Below, one piece after another: positions 34,152 to 42,313 of a stretch of DNA of 64,000 nucleotides. Made by a program: the position numbers and the translations under genes. The notes beneath the pieces are model-generated. The model was given only the letters and a program-made list of their open reading frames with translations. It ran no database searches and had not been told where the DNA came from. Source of the stretch: Thermoproteota archaeon (GTDB lineage: Archaea > Thermoproteota > Nitrososphaeria > Nitrososphaerales > Nitrosopumilaceae); NCBI GenBank assembly GCA_003352285.1, contig QQVN01000003.1:454490-518489 (forward strand), written 5' to 3'. Position 1 is the first letter of the stretch. Each line of letters opens with the position of its first letter.

Positions 34152-35590
34152 AGTGGAACCTCCGGAAGTTTTGTATCTTTTTCTAATGAATATGCTGCCT
34201 GCAAAAGGAACTTGTCCTCATTATGTTCTGCCATCAATTGGATTCCAATAGGCAGACCATTTGTCACCTTGAATGGAACAGAGATTGCAGGCTTTCCTGT
34301 TAAATTTGCAGTAACTGTGTTAAAATCAACTAGGAATAATGCGATAGGGTCTTCAATCTTTTCTCCAATCTTAAATGGCTGTACAGGAACAGTTGGTGAG
34401 ATTAAAAGATCAACCTTCTTGAATGCTTCATTGACTTCTCTTGTTAGTTTATTTTTTACTTTCATTGCTTTAAGGAAATATCTTCCCGCGTAACCAGCTG
34501 ATGGAACAAAACCGCCTAGTATCATTCGTCTTGTTACTTCTGGGCCAAATTTTTTTCTAGCCTTTGATATGTATGAATTAAACTCATATCCTTCTAATGG
34601 AAAATCATATCCGTATCTTAGATTATCATATCTTGCAAGATTACTTCCTGCCTCAGTCGCAGTAATGGTGTAATAAGCAGCTACAGAATAATCTACTGTC
34701 TCAAGATTGATGTCTTGAATTTGCGCTCCCTGTTTTTCGAGTTTTGATATTGCCTCATTTGTTGCATCAACTACTTCCTTTGATGTTCCTTCTCCCATCA
34801 TTTGCTTGATAATTCCTATCTTTTTTCCTTCGATTCCATGATCAATCTCAGCCAGATAATCATCATTGTGATTGTCAATTGTAGTGTTGTCGTTTTCATC
34901 CAGACCTGCAATTGTGTTTAGCAAAAATGCAGTATCCTTTACTGTACGAGTCAAGGGACCTATCTGCTCAATGCTATTTGCATATGAGATTAGACCATAT
35001 CTGCTGATTAGTCCATAACTAGGCTTGTAACCTACTACTGAACAAAAACTAGCTGGGTTTCTAACAGAACCACCGGTATCTGAGCCTAAAGATGCTAGAC
35101 ATTCCAAGGCACTGACTGCAACAGCACTTCCTCCAGATGAACCTCCTGGAACATATTCTGAATTCCATGGGTTTCTACTTGGACCAAATGAGCTAAATTC
35201 TGTAGTCAAACCCATTGCAAACTCGTCTAGATTGTTTTTGCCTATGAATAATGCATCCTGATTTTTGAGTCGCGTAATTACGGTGGCATCATAGGGTGCA
35301 ACAAAATCTTCCAAGATTCTTGAAGCACATGTTGTCTTTGAGTTTTTTATGCAGATGTTATCTTTGATTGAAATTGGAGCACCGTAAAATGAACCTGCCT
35401 CTCCGGACTTTATCTTCTTGTCGATATTTTTTGCATCCTCTATTGCTTTATTGTTAATTGAAATGTAAGAGTGGAGTATCTCTTCGTGTTTTTCTATTTG
35501 CTCTAATGTTTCTAAAACAAATTCCTCACATGTAAAGGAGCCATTTTTTACATTATCGATATATTCTAGCAGAGATTGTTTTATTTTCAA
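34148..35590 (-). CDS. gatA: Asp/Glu-tRNA amidotransferase subunit A
   Basis: A 480-aa amidase. The Ser-cisSer-Lys triad is visible: Lys in APISIKDNICIK, cis-Ser and Ser in PGGSSGGSAVAVSA and SDTGGSVRNPASF. It releases ammonia from glutamine or asparagine and channels it to GatB. It starts directly at gatC's end and overlaps gatB by 4 nt. Length and motifs are normal for a true GatA rather than a generic amidase. Confidence 0.95.
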   Translation of the reverse strand: MKIKQSLLEYIDNVKNGSFTCEEFVLETLEQIEKHEEILHSYISINNKAIEDAKNIDKKIKSGEAGSFYGAPISIKDNICIKNSKTTCASRILEDFVAPYDATVITRLKNQDALFIGKNNLDEFAMGLTTEFSSFGPSRNPWNSEYVPGGSSGGSAVAVSALECLASLGSDTGGSVRNPASFCSVVGYKPSYGLISRYGLISYANSIEQIGPLTRTVKDTAFLLNTIAGLDENDNTTIDNHNDDYLAEIDHGIEGKKIGIIKQMMGEGTSKEVVDATNEAISKLEKQGAQIQDINLETVDYSVAAYYTITATEAGSNLARYDNLRYGYDFPLEGYEFNSYISKARKKFGPEVTRRMILGGFVPSAGYAGRYFLKAMKVKNKLTREVNEAFKKVDLLISPTVPVQPFKIGEKIEDPIALFLVDFNTVTANLTGKPAISVPFKVTNGLPIGIQLMAEHNEDKFLLQAAYSLEKDTKLPEVPL

Positions 35591-35857
35591 TTAAACCATC
35601 TTTGGAGCTCTAACATACGTTCCTTTGTAATTTTTTAATTTTTCAATCAGTTTTTCATCATATGGAATAAACTCATCTTTGCGTAAATTCTCAATTGGCA
35701 TTATTGTAAAATCAATCTCTTCGGATTCAACATTTGCTTTATCTAATAAATCAAAATAACCCAGCATCTTTTTGACTCGCTCAATGTATTCGGCATGATC
35801 ATCCATCTCTATTCTCATTAGTTTTGCAACTTTTTCAATCTCTTCGGCAGTTACCAA
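35591..35857 (-). CDS. gatC: Asp/Glu-tRNA amidotransferase subunit C
   Basis: An 88-aa GatC, the small clamp that holds GatA to GatB: N-terminal helices (VTAEEIEKVAKLMRIEMDDH), the LGYFDLLDKANVESEEID belt and the conserved RKDEFIPYDEKLIEKLKN. It lies 9 nt after aspS and abuts gatA. The synteny confirms the identification, which would be weaker from so short a sequence alone. Confidence 0.93.
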   Translation of the reverse strand: MVTAEEIEKVAKLMRIEMDDHAEYIERVKKMLGYFDLLDKANVESEEIDFTIMPIENLRKDEFIPYDEKLIEKLKNYKGTYVRAPKMV

Positions 35858-35866
35858 TCAAATCAC

Positions 35867-37174
35867 CTATGGGGTTAGTCTATCCACATCTCTTGGATAG
35901 AATGTTACATCACGAATGTTCTCAGTACCGGTTAATGCCATCATTAGTCTCTCTAGTCCAATACCACAACCAGCATGTGGTGGTACGCCATAATCAAATG
36001 CTTTAAGATGGTACTCAAATGCTTCTGCTTTCATTCCTTTGTTCTTCATTCGCTCAACTAATTCGTGTCGCTTTTCAATTCTTGTGCTGCCTGATGATAA
36101 TTCCAAATCTCCAAACATCAAATCAAATGATTCTGAAATCTTTGGATTGTCTTTGCTTGCCTTTACATAGAATGGCTTTGGAGCCATAGGCCAATCTTTT
36201 ATGAAGTAGAAACCGGATAACCCTATCTTCTTTAGATTTGAAGGATACAAATCATCGCCCCACTCTGTCTTTGCGCCTGCCTTTTGCATCTTTTCGACTA
36301 ATTCATCATAGGAGTATCGTGGAATAGAATCAGGAATTTCAGGTATTGTAAACTCTACGTCTTCATTTGTGCTTGCAAATTCTTTTACAGCCTTTACTGA
36401 TGCCTTGATGATGTCTTCTATTCTATTCATTACATCATTGTAATCAACAAATGCTTCCTCTAAATCAATGGATATTGCTTCGGCAAGATGTCGATTAGTT
36501 CTTGATGGCTCTGCTCTAAATATTGGAGCAATCTCAAAAACTTTCTCAAGACTCATTGTTAATTGTTCTTTGTACAATTGTGGGCTCTGTGCAAGAAACG
36601 CTTCTTTGTTGTAGTAAAAGATTGCAAAGAGTGCAGCGCCCCCTTCTGTTGCAGTTGCAATCATCTTTGGTGTGTTGATTTCAGAAAAATTTTGTGAATA
36701 AAAATAATCTCTAATTGATTTTAAGACGGCACTTCTTGCATGAAAGATATCAAGTAAAACTTTTCTTCTAAGATCAATTGGTCGCACTTCCAATCTTGTA
36801 TCGATATTTTTTACTGTCTTTGCTAATGGCTCAAATGGTGGAATCAACTCGACTTCTGAAAACACTCGAAGCTCAGTTGGTGTAATCTCTAAACCCTTTG
36901 GAGCTTTATCTGACGGCTTTATCTTTCCCGTGATTGCAATTGAAGAATGAGCCTTTAGTGAAGAAATCTTTTCACGAACATCATCAGGACAATCACCTTT
37001 TTTTGCGACAACTTGGATATCTCCAGTTTTGTCTCGTAATGTCAAAAATGAAATGTTTCCATGACCTCTAATTGTTAGAACCCATCCCATCAAGGTAACT
37101 TGTGTGCTAATTGATGGATCTAAGTCTGCCGCATAATGCGTTCTTCGTAAATTTCCTAATTCAGTATCGATCAT
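35867..37174 (-). CDS. aspS: aspartyl-tRNA synthetase, probably non-discriminating
   Basis: A 435-aa archaeal/eukaryal-type class IIb synthetase. The N-terminal OB fold binds the anticodon (TLMGWVLTIRGHGNISFLTL). Class II motif 2 is FEIAPIFRAEPSRTNRHLAE and motif 3 GCGIGLERLMMAL. Because it heads an operon with gatCAB, it probably also charges tRNA-Asn with Asp for transamidation. That inference is standard but not proven by sequence. The short length and absence of a bacterial insertion domain fit archaeal AspRS. Confidence 0.93.
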   Translation of the reverse strand: MIDTELGNLRRTHYAADLDPSISTQVTLMGWVLTIRGHGNISFLTLRDKTGDIQVVAKKGDCPDDVREKISSLKAHSSIAITGKIKPSDKAPKGLEITPTELRVFSEVELIPPFEPLAKTVKNIDTRLEVRPIDLRRKVLLDIFHARSAVLKSIRDYFYSQNFSEINTPKMIATATEGGAALFAIFYYNKEAFLAQSPQLYKEQLTMSLEKVFEIAPIFRAEPSRTNRHLAEAISIDLEEAFVDYNDVMNRIEDIIKASVKAVKEFASTNEDVEFTIPEIPDSIPRYSYDELVEKMQKAGAKTEWGDDLYPSNLKKIGLSGFYFIKDWPMAPKPFYVKASKDNPKISESFDLMFGDLELSSGSTRIEKRHELVERMKNKGMKAEAFEYHLKAFDYGVPPHAGCGIGLERLMMALTGTENIRDVTFYPRDVDRLTP

Positions 37175-37240
37175 GATTTACTAAATGCCTGTTTTTTTGG
37201 TGTATTTAGTTTTCTTTTAAGAAATAGTTGAGAAACTGAT

Positions 37241-38065
37241 CTAATTTACCTGAACTTGGGGCAAATTCAATGGTTTGGAATTTTCCCATAATAGGCTGCA
37301 GAGTGTGAAAATGTTGCCTGACATCTCTACTGAATTTGTGCATATAGCAAAATCTGATTCTGAATTGGCATGGTCTGATGGGGCATCTGAGAGTATCATG
37401 TTTCTGTTCTTTTCTACAATCATCCTGCCCCTTGTGCGTAAAATTCCCATTCTAGTTGATGTTGCTCCAAATCTTCTAATGAATTGCACCTCTGAGAAAT
37501 CTAACATTTCAGTGATCAACCTCACCTCGCCCCCGTTTTTCTCGCACGTCTTAATCTTTTCAGGGATATCTGTATGGTACATCTTTGAGATGTCTTTTAG
37601 GGTGGTGACGAGGTATACAATATCTTCTGATTCTTCAATTAACTTTTCAATTTCTGAATAGATATTGCCAGTTCCTTGTGTTACATGAAATGTTGGTATG
37701 GTTGTCTTAAAATTAGTTGGTATCGTAGTCTGTATTGTTTCAATAATTTGCTGTTGGGAGTTTTTTATTCTATTTACCTGATTCTCTTTTTGTTGTAAGA
37801 TGTTATTTAGTACCTCTTCTGGTTTATTTGCAACACATAACTTTGGTTTTGATAGAGTAGTTGAAACAATCTGTAGGTGTAAAAGCTTGTCAATTGTTCT
37901 GTAGGCCTTTGTTCTATCCATGTGTAGTTCCTTTGCTAAAGCACTAGCCGTAACAGGACCTAATCTTAACAAATTAAGATAAACATGTGCATCTATTTCG
38001 TCCAGTTCTAATAATGATGATAATTTGATTCCAAGCTCCTCAATTTTGTTAATTGAAGAATACAT
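37241..38065 (-). CDS. TrmB-family transcriptional regulator
   Basis: A 274-aa regulator of the same group as those at 9590 and 13475: winged helix (LSSLLELDEIDAHVYLNLLR; ELHMDRTKAYRTIDKLLHLQ), coiled hinge and C-terminal domain (FHVTQGTGNIYSEIEKLIEE; GILRTRGRMIVEKNRNMILS). LRTRGR replaces the LPSKSR of the other two, so ligand or partner contacts may differ. It is transcribed from its own about 200-bp upstream region, which is AT-rich and holds no other gene. Confidence 0.83.
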   Translation of the reverse strand: MYSSINKIEELGIKLSSLLELDEIDAHVYLNLLRLGPVTASALAKELHMDRTKAYRTIDKLLHLQIVSTTLSKPKLCVANKPEEVLNNILQQKENQVNRIKNSQQQIIETIQTTIPTNFKTTIPTFHVTQGTGNIYSEIEKLIEESEDIVYLVTTLKDISKMYHTDIPEKIKTCEKNGGEVRLITEMLDFSEVQFIRRFGATSTRMGILRTRGRMIVEKNRNMILSDAPSDHANSESDFAICTNSVEMSGNIFTLCSLLWENSKPLNLPQVQVN

Positions 38066-38268
38066 TTTGTTTTCTGAATCTGAAAAAAACTGATCTGAAC
38101 TTTCTATATTATTTTGTATGTTTTTTTGATTTATTTTTTCCAGACCTTTGTTTAGCTCAAGTATTTTTTTCGTGGTTTAATTATTCAAATTTTTATTAAA
38201 ATGATTACGTATCATTCATCAGTGGAACAATAAAATTTTAGAAATTTTTGTCTGATATGCAATTACAA

Positions 38269-39705
38269 TTACAGGTCTGCAAAGAGTTGTTCTTTTAATG
38301 ATGGCATCTCTGCACCAAGGTGGAATTGTTGCAGCTCTTTTTTCTTGATCTTTCCAACAAGTGTTAGATCCCTTTCAAACAATAAATCGATGGTCCAGTC
38401 AAATGCAACTTTAATCTTCTTCTCCATTGTAGGTAGATTTGCCAAATAATACATCCTCCATATTGCCCAGGCAGGCATTCCACTCAGATTTCTTCCAAAT
38501 ATTGAAACTACGCCTACTCTATTGCCAATTGTAGCCATCATTCCCTTACTTTTGTAGGAAAACTCCTTGAATTTTGTGCCTTCTTTGAGGGCTTCTAGTA
38601 TGTTTTGTGCAACTATCTTACTCTCACGAATAGCATGCTGTGCAGTAGGGGGGTAATACTTGCCACTTTTTTCATCCTTAATTGCGGCACAATCACCTAG
38701 TGCAAATACATTTGGGTTACAGGGATTTTGCAAAAATTTGTTTACTTTAATCCTACCTCCGTTTTCATGTTCACAATTTATTGATGATATTACAGGATCT
38801 ATTGCAACACCGCCGGCCCAGATTATTGTAGAGCATGGAATTGTTCCACCATTGTTTAATACAATTTCAGTTTCAGATGCATCGATTGCTTTTGTGTTAG
38901 TGATAATATTGACACCCACTTTTTTGAGATAACTCATAGCAACTTTACCTAATTCTTGGCCAACTTCTGGGAGTATTCCTCCTCTTGCAGAAATCAAAAT
39001 TGGTGTAATGTTTTTTGGTTCAATTGTAGGATATGCATGCTTTACCGATTCTCTGATGAAATGATTTAGCTCACCTATTGTTTCAACTCCTGCAAATCCA
39101 CCACCAACTACTGCAAATGTAAGTAACCTTTTCTGTAAATCTTCATCTCCTGTTTGTGCTGCATTTTCCATCATGGATATTGTGTGATTTTTTAGAGCAA
39201 TTCCATCTTCAATTGATTTTATCGTAAATGAATTTTCTTGCATGTTTTTGCTTCCAAAAAAGTTATTCTTACTACCTAATGCCAAAACCAAATAATCATA
39301 TTCTAATGCATGAACTTTACCATCAAAGGTTCTTGTTATGGTGACAAGTTTGTCATTTAGATTAATGTCAGAGACGACTGCTTGATAGAACTTTGCAGTC
39401 TTGCAAAACTTTCTAATCGGAATTGCAATATTGCTTGGATGAATCATTCCTGCTGCCATCTCGGGCAACATTGGAGTAAAGAGAAAATAATTTTCTTCAT
39501 TAACTAGAGTGATACTTGCTTTATCCTTTGAGATTTTTTTCTCAAGTTCCTTTAGAACTCCGATTCCTCCAAATCCTCCTCCCAAAATCAATATCTTTTT
39601 GATATTTGGCGGAGCTGTTTTGTGTGCAAATATCATATGGGCATTTTGAGACTTTTTAGAGTCAAATACCAGATCACACTGCTTGCACCTATACTGTCCA
39701 GACAC
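38269..39705 (-). CDS. NDH-2-like flavoprotein with N-terminal C2H2 zinc finger
   Basis: A 478-aa protein. Residues 5-30 form a C2H2 finger (YRCKQCDLVFDSKKSQNAHM, IFAH). From residue 37 it is a two-dinucleotide-fold oxidoreductase: FAD motif KILILGGGFGGIGVL, NAD(P)H motif FAVVGGGFAGVETIGE, and the second FAD motif NVFALGDCAAI. The C-terminal about 80 residues are amphipathic, as in type II NADH dehydrogenases that sit on the inner membrane face. It would pass electrons from NAD(P)H to quinone. A zinc finger on such an enzyme is unusual. Confidence 0.85.
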   Translation of the reverse strand: MSGQYRCKQCDLVFDSKKSQNAHMIFAHKTAPPNIKKILILGGGFGGIGVLKELEKKISKDKASITLVNEENYFLFTPMLPEMAAGMIHPSNIAIPIRKFCKTAKFYQAVVSDINLNDKLVTITRTFDGKVHALEYDYLVLALGSKNNFFGSKNMQENSFTIKSIEDGIALKNHTISMMENAAQTGDEDLQKRLLTFAVVGGGFAGVETIGELNHFIRESVKHAYPTIEPKNITPILISARGGILPEVGQELGKVAMSYLKKVGVNIITNTKAIDASETEIVLNNGGTIPCSTIIWAGGVAIDPVISSINCEHENGGRIKVNKFLQNPCNPNVFALGDCAAIKDEKSGKYYPPTAQHAIRESKIVAQNILEALKEGTKFKEFSYKSKGMMATIGNRVGVVSIFGRNLSGMPAWAIWRMYYLANLPTMEKKIKVAFDWTIDLLFERDLTLVGKIKKKELQQFHLGAEMPSLKEQLFADL

Positions 39706-39810
39706 ATCAAAAATTATAGAAAATGAATCAAAAGGCTAAGTATGTCCAGCCATCACAAACAAAATTACAAAATTTGTACATTAATTTACCAGATTTATGC
39801 CTAAATTTTC

Positions 39811-40020
39811 ATGGATTTAACACAAAAAGAAAAGGCTGTTGCTTTGATATCAAATGCAGTATCTGTCTATTCTCTGTATCAGGAAAGGGGCAAAATTCCT
39901 CAAAATACTAGCATGATTGATTTTATCCTAAAAGCAATTCCTGAGGAAATCAAACCGGAGATATCAATGGAGCTCGTCGATACGGTCTTTAATTATGTCT
40001 CAAGCGCACATAATTCATAA
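39811..40020 (+). CDS. small hypothetical helical protein
   Basis: A 69-aa protein starting at ATG 39811 (MDLTQKEKAVALISNAVSVY; SMIDFILKAIPEEIKPEISM). Three or four helices, no Cys, no signal. It ends 29 nt before purP on the same strand and could be co-transcribed with it. Unrecognised. Confidence 0.5.
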   Translation: MDLTQKEKAVALISNAVSVYSLYQERGKIPQNTSMIDFILKAIPEEIKPEISMELVDTVFNYVSSAHNS

Positions 40021-40049
40021 AGTCAAGGTTTTTTCTATCTAGTATCACC

Positions 40050-41075
40050 TTGACATCGATAGCTACGCTCGGATCTCACTGCTCTCTTCAGGTCTTAAAG
40101 GGTGCAAAAGACGAGGGATTCAAAACGCTTTTGGTTTGTGAGAAGAAAAGAGAGAAGCTGTATCGCAGATTCAATTTCATTGATGAGCTTATTTTGGTTG
40201 ATTCCTTTCCAGAAATTTTAGAAAAGAGATGTCTTGACATTTTAGAAAAGAATGATTCTGTATTGATTCCTCATGGTACTCTGATTGCTCAGATGAGCTC
40301 AGAAGAAATAGAATCAATAAAGATTCCAATATTTGGCAACAAGTGGATTCTCCGATGGGAATCCGACAGAAACAAAAAAGAACAACTCATGAAGGAATCA
40401 AAACTCAATCTGCCAAGAACCGTTCCAACACCAGAAGAAATTAACGGTCTTGTCATTGTAAAGAGACAGGGTGCTGCAGGTGGCAAAGGATACTTTTTGG
40501 CAACAAACAAAGCAGATTATGATGCAAAAAGAGATTCTTTAATCAAACAAGGTATTCTATCAAAAGATGAGCAGCTCTACATTCAGGAATATTCACCAGG
40601 AGTATTGGCATATTTGCAATTCTTTTACTCTCCATTAAATGAGGACATTGAATTCTTTGGCTCTGATCAAAGACATGAATCCGACATTGAAAGTCTGGCA
40701 AGAATTCCATCTTCTGTTCAAATCAAACACGAAAAGGTTCCATCATTTAATGTCATAGGAAACACTCCAATAGTATTACGTGAATCATTACTTCAAGAAG
40801 CATATGATATGGGTGAGCGATTTGTTGAAGCATCACGCAGACTAGTAAAACCTGGAATGAATGGTCCTTTCTGTATTGAAGGTGTATACGATGAGAATGC
40901 AAAATTTACATCATTTGAGTTTTCAGCTAGAATAGTAGCTGGAACCAACATCTACATGGAAGGCTCACCGTACTATGGACTGTTATTTAATGAGCCAATG
41001 AGTATGGGTAGAAGAATTGCTCGTGAGATAAAAAATGCGAATAAATCAAATCAGCTTGATAAGGTTACAACCTAA
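40050..41075 (+). CDS. purP: AICAR formyltransferase (formate-dependent), PurP
   Basis: A 341-aa ATP-grasp ligase with a TTG start, unique to archaea. It formylates AICAR to FAICAR with formate and ATP, replacing bacterial PurH. Diagnostic features are IATLGSHCSLQVLKGAKDEG at the N-terminus, VIVKRQGAAGGKGYFLA (ATP loop) and PFCIEGVYDENAKFTSFEFS near the C-terminus. Length is near the family norm (about 350). It overlaps the convergent PEF-anchored gene by 11 nt. Confidence 0.93.
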   Translation: MTSIATLGSHCSLQVLKGAKDEGFKTLLVCEKKREKLYRRFNFIDELILVDSFPEILEKRCLDILEKNDSVLIPHGTLIAQMSSEEIESIKIPIFGNKWILRWESDRNKKEQLMKESKLNLPRTVPTPEEINGLVIVKRQGAAGGKGYFLATNKADYDAKRDSLIKQGILSKDEQLYIQEYSPGVLAYLQFFYSPLNEDIEFFGSDQRHESDIESLARIPSSVQIKHEKVPSFNVIGNTPIVLRESLLQEAYDMGERFVEASRRLVKPGMNGPFCIEGVYDENAKFTSFEFSARIVAGTNIYMEGSPYYGLLFNEPMSMGRRIAREIKNANKSNQLDKVTT

Positions 41076-41538
41076 ACAACTGGTTTTTCTTTGTTAAAAC
41101 AAGAATTGATGTCATAGTTACCACTAAAATCACCAAAACCCCTAAAGGAAATTCTGGAATTACGTTAGTGCCTATAATCTCAATCTCTTGGGCACCATTA
41201 AACACAGGGATGGTAAACGTATTGATATCTTCAGATGATTCTAGACCATATTCTACATCAATTCCATCTACCAGAATCACAAAATCTCCATTTTGAGCTG
41301 AAATCATCTCATTTGGAATACTAATAACGAATTGACCCTCATTAGTATCTTGAATTCCTATTAGAAAAGAACGTAATTCTTGATCAATTTGCATTGCTAA
41401 AACATTGCCAGAAAAATCATACTCTAAATCAAAAGTATGCTCATCTATAGAATACTGGAAAATTTCGGTTTCGGCATATGCAGAATTAACGAGTCCCACA
41501 CAAATAATACCAATTAAGGTTAGCGCATAATTTCTCAT
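41065..41538 (-). CDS. exported protein with PEF-type C-terminal sorting signal
   Basis: 157 aa from the ATG at 41536-41538. The reading frame stays open for 76 further codons upstream, but those residues are nonsense-like and overlap the divergent pilin gene and its control region. Signal peptide MRNYALTLIGIICVGLVNSAYA; a beta-rich domain (FVISIPNEMISAQNGDFVIL); then the tripartite sorting signal PEFPLG + hydrophobic VLVILVVTMTSILVL + TKKNQLFRL. PEF(G)-type signals in these archaea are thought to be cut by an archaeosortase. The beta domain recurs inside the 932-aa protein at 51819. Confidence 0.8.
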   Translation of the reverse strand: MRNYALTLIGIICVGLVNSAYAETEIFQYSIDEHTFDLEYDFSGNVLAMQIDQELRSFLIGIQDTNEGQFVISIPNEMISAQNGDFVILVDGIDVEYGLESSEDINTFTIPVFNGAQEIEIIGTNVIPEFPLGVLVILVVTMTSILVLTKKNQLFRL

Positions 41539-41590
41539 TGGAATCTTTAGATGACATTTAGTATTAGAATATTGTTTAGGATTGTTTAGT

Positions 41591-41621
41591 GTGTTCAACT
41601 GTTGTGCATTTTGCACAGCAT
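41591..41621 (+). promoter_or_regulatory. conserved 31-bp dyad element upstream of pilin
   Basis: Begins GTGTTCAACTGTT, ends CAGCAT, with a 12-nt variable centre containing TGTGCA-TTT-TGCACA. The same 13-nt start and 6-nt end, at the same 31-nt spacing, occur at 44877-44907. It ends 38 nt before the pilin ATG, just upstream of the expected TATA position, which fits an activator or repressor site. A tandem copy of ATTGTTTAG (41571-41590) lies next to it on the side of the divergent PEF gene. Confidence 0.5.
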
Positions 41622-41659
41622 TTGCCTTAACAAAAGTATGATGATATAGATTTGTAATA

Positions 41660-42280
41660 ATGACAAACCTAACACCAAAAGAACATTTGACCAACCGAAG
41701 AGCAGTTGCACCAGTAATTGCAACACTTCTAATGGTTGCAATAGCAGTGGTTGGAGGAACTATCATCTTTGTATTCTCACAAGGATTCTTTAGTTCATCA
41801 CAAATCAGTGGTACCCCAACTATTGAAGCAGTAAAGATTCTTGGTTACGACGCAAGAGCAGTATCTGAATTACAAGCACATAACGGTAATCCAATGCTAG
41901 CAGGTTCTGCAGGTGATGGCAATCCAAACGTTCAAGCAGATGAGAGAGTTGCAGTATATGTCACAAATGACAGTGTACAACCAGTAGTTATTGGTACTCT
42001 GAGATTTGCTGGATACGAATATGATTACATCCAAGCAGCCGGCGGTATGGGCGCATGGAACTCTGCAAACATCCCACAGGGTAACTATACTGTCTTGTTA
42101 AACACACCTGATGCAGTATTGCAAGAAGGTGCTGCTGAGATTGCCCCAGGACAAACAGCAACCATATTGATGGACCTTCCACAAGACCTAAGATCTGGAC
42201 GCTCTGCACAGTTTAACATCCAAACAACTAACGGAAATCAGTTCGTCGGCACTGTCCAAGTTGGTCAACAAAGTGGTTAA
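41660..42280 (+). CDS. archaeal type IV pilin / archaellin-like surface protein
   Basis: A 206-aa protein with a class III signal peptide: basic leader LTNRRA, then hydrophobic VAPVIATLLMVAIAVVGGTI, cleaved after RRA by prepilin peptidase. The mature domain is beta-rich, Gly/Asn-rich and charge-poor (DERVAVYVTNDSVQPVVIGT), as in filament subunits. It is preceded by the conserved dyad at 41591. A T-rich tract follows, then an 852-aa surface protein gene, so pilin may be made in excess of its downstream partner by partial termination. Confidence 0.82.
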   Translation: MTNLTPKEHLTNRRAVAPVIATLLMVAIAVVGGTIIFVFSQGFFSSSQISGTPTIEAVKILGYDARAVSELQAHNGNPMLAGSAGDGNPNVQADERVAVYVTNDSVQPVVIGTLRFAGYEYDYIQAAGGMGAWNSANIPQGNYTVLLNTPDAVLQEGAAEIAPGQTATILMDLPQDLRSGRSAQFNIQTTNGNQFVGTVQVGQQSG

Positions 42281-42286
42281 TCCACC

Positions 42287-42299
42287 TTTTTTTCTTTTT
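42287..42299 (+). terminator. poly-T tract after pilin
   Basis: A TTTTTTTCTTTTT run directly after the pilin stop is a typical archaeal oligo-T terminator. Because the next gene starts 14 nt later in the same direction with no clear promoter of its own, it may act as a partial terminator. Confidence 0.5.
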
Positions 42300-42313
42300 A
42301 TGAGGGGAAAATC

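Noticed and set aside
41539-41766. 76-residue N-terminal extension of the PEF-anchored protein frame
   Set aside because: It overlaps the divergent pilin gene and its control element, and the signal peptide begins exactly at the internal Met at 41538.
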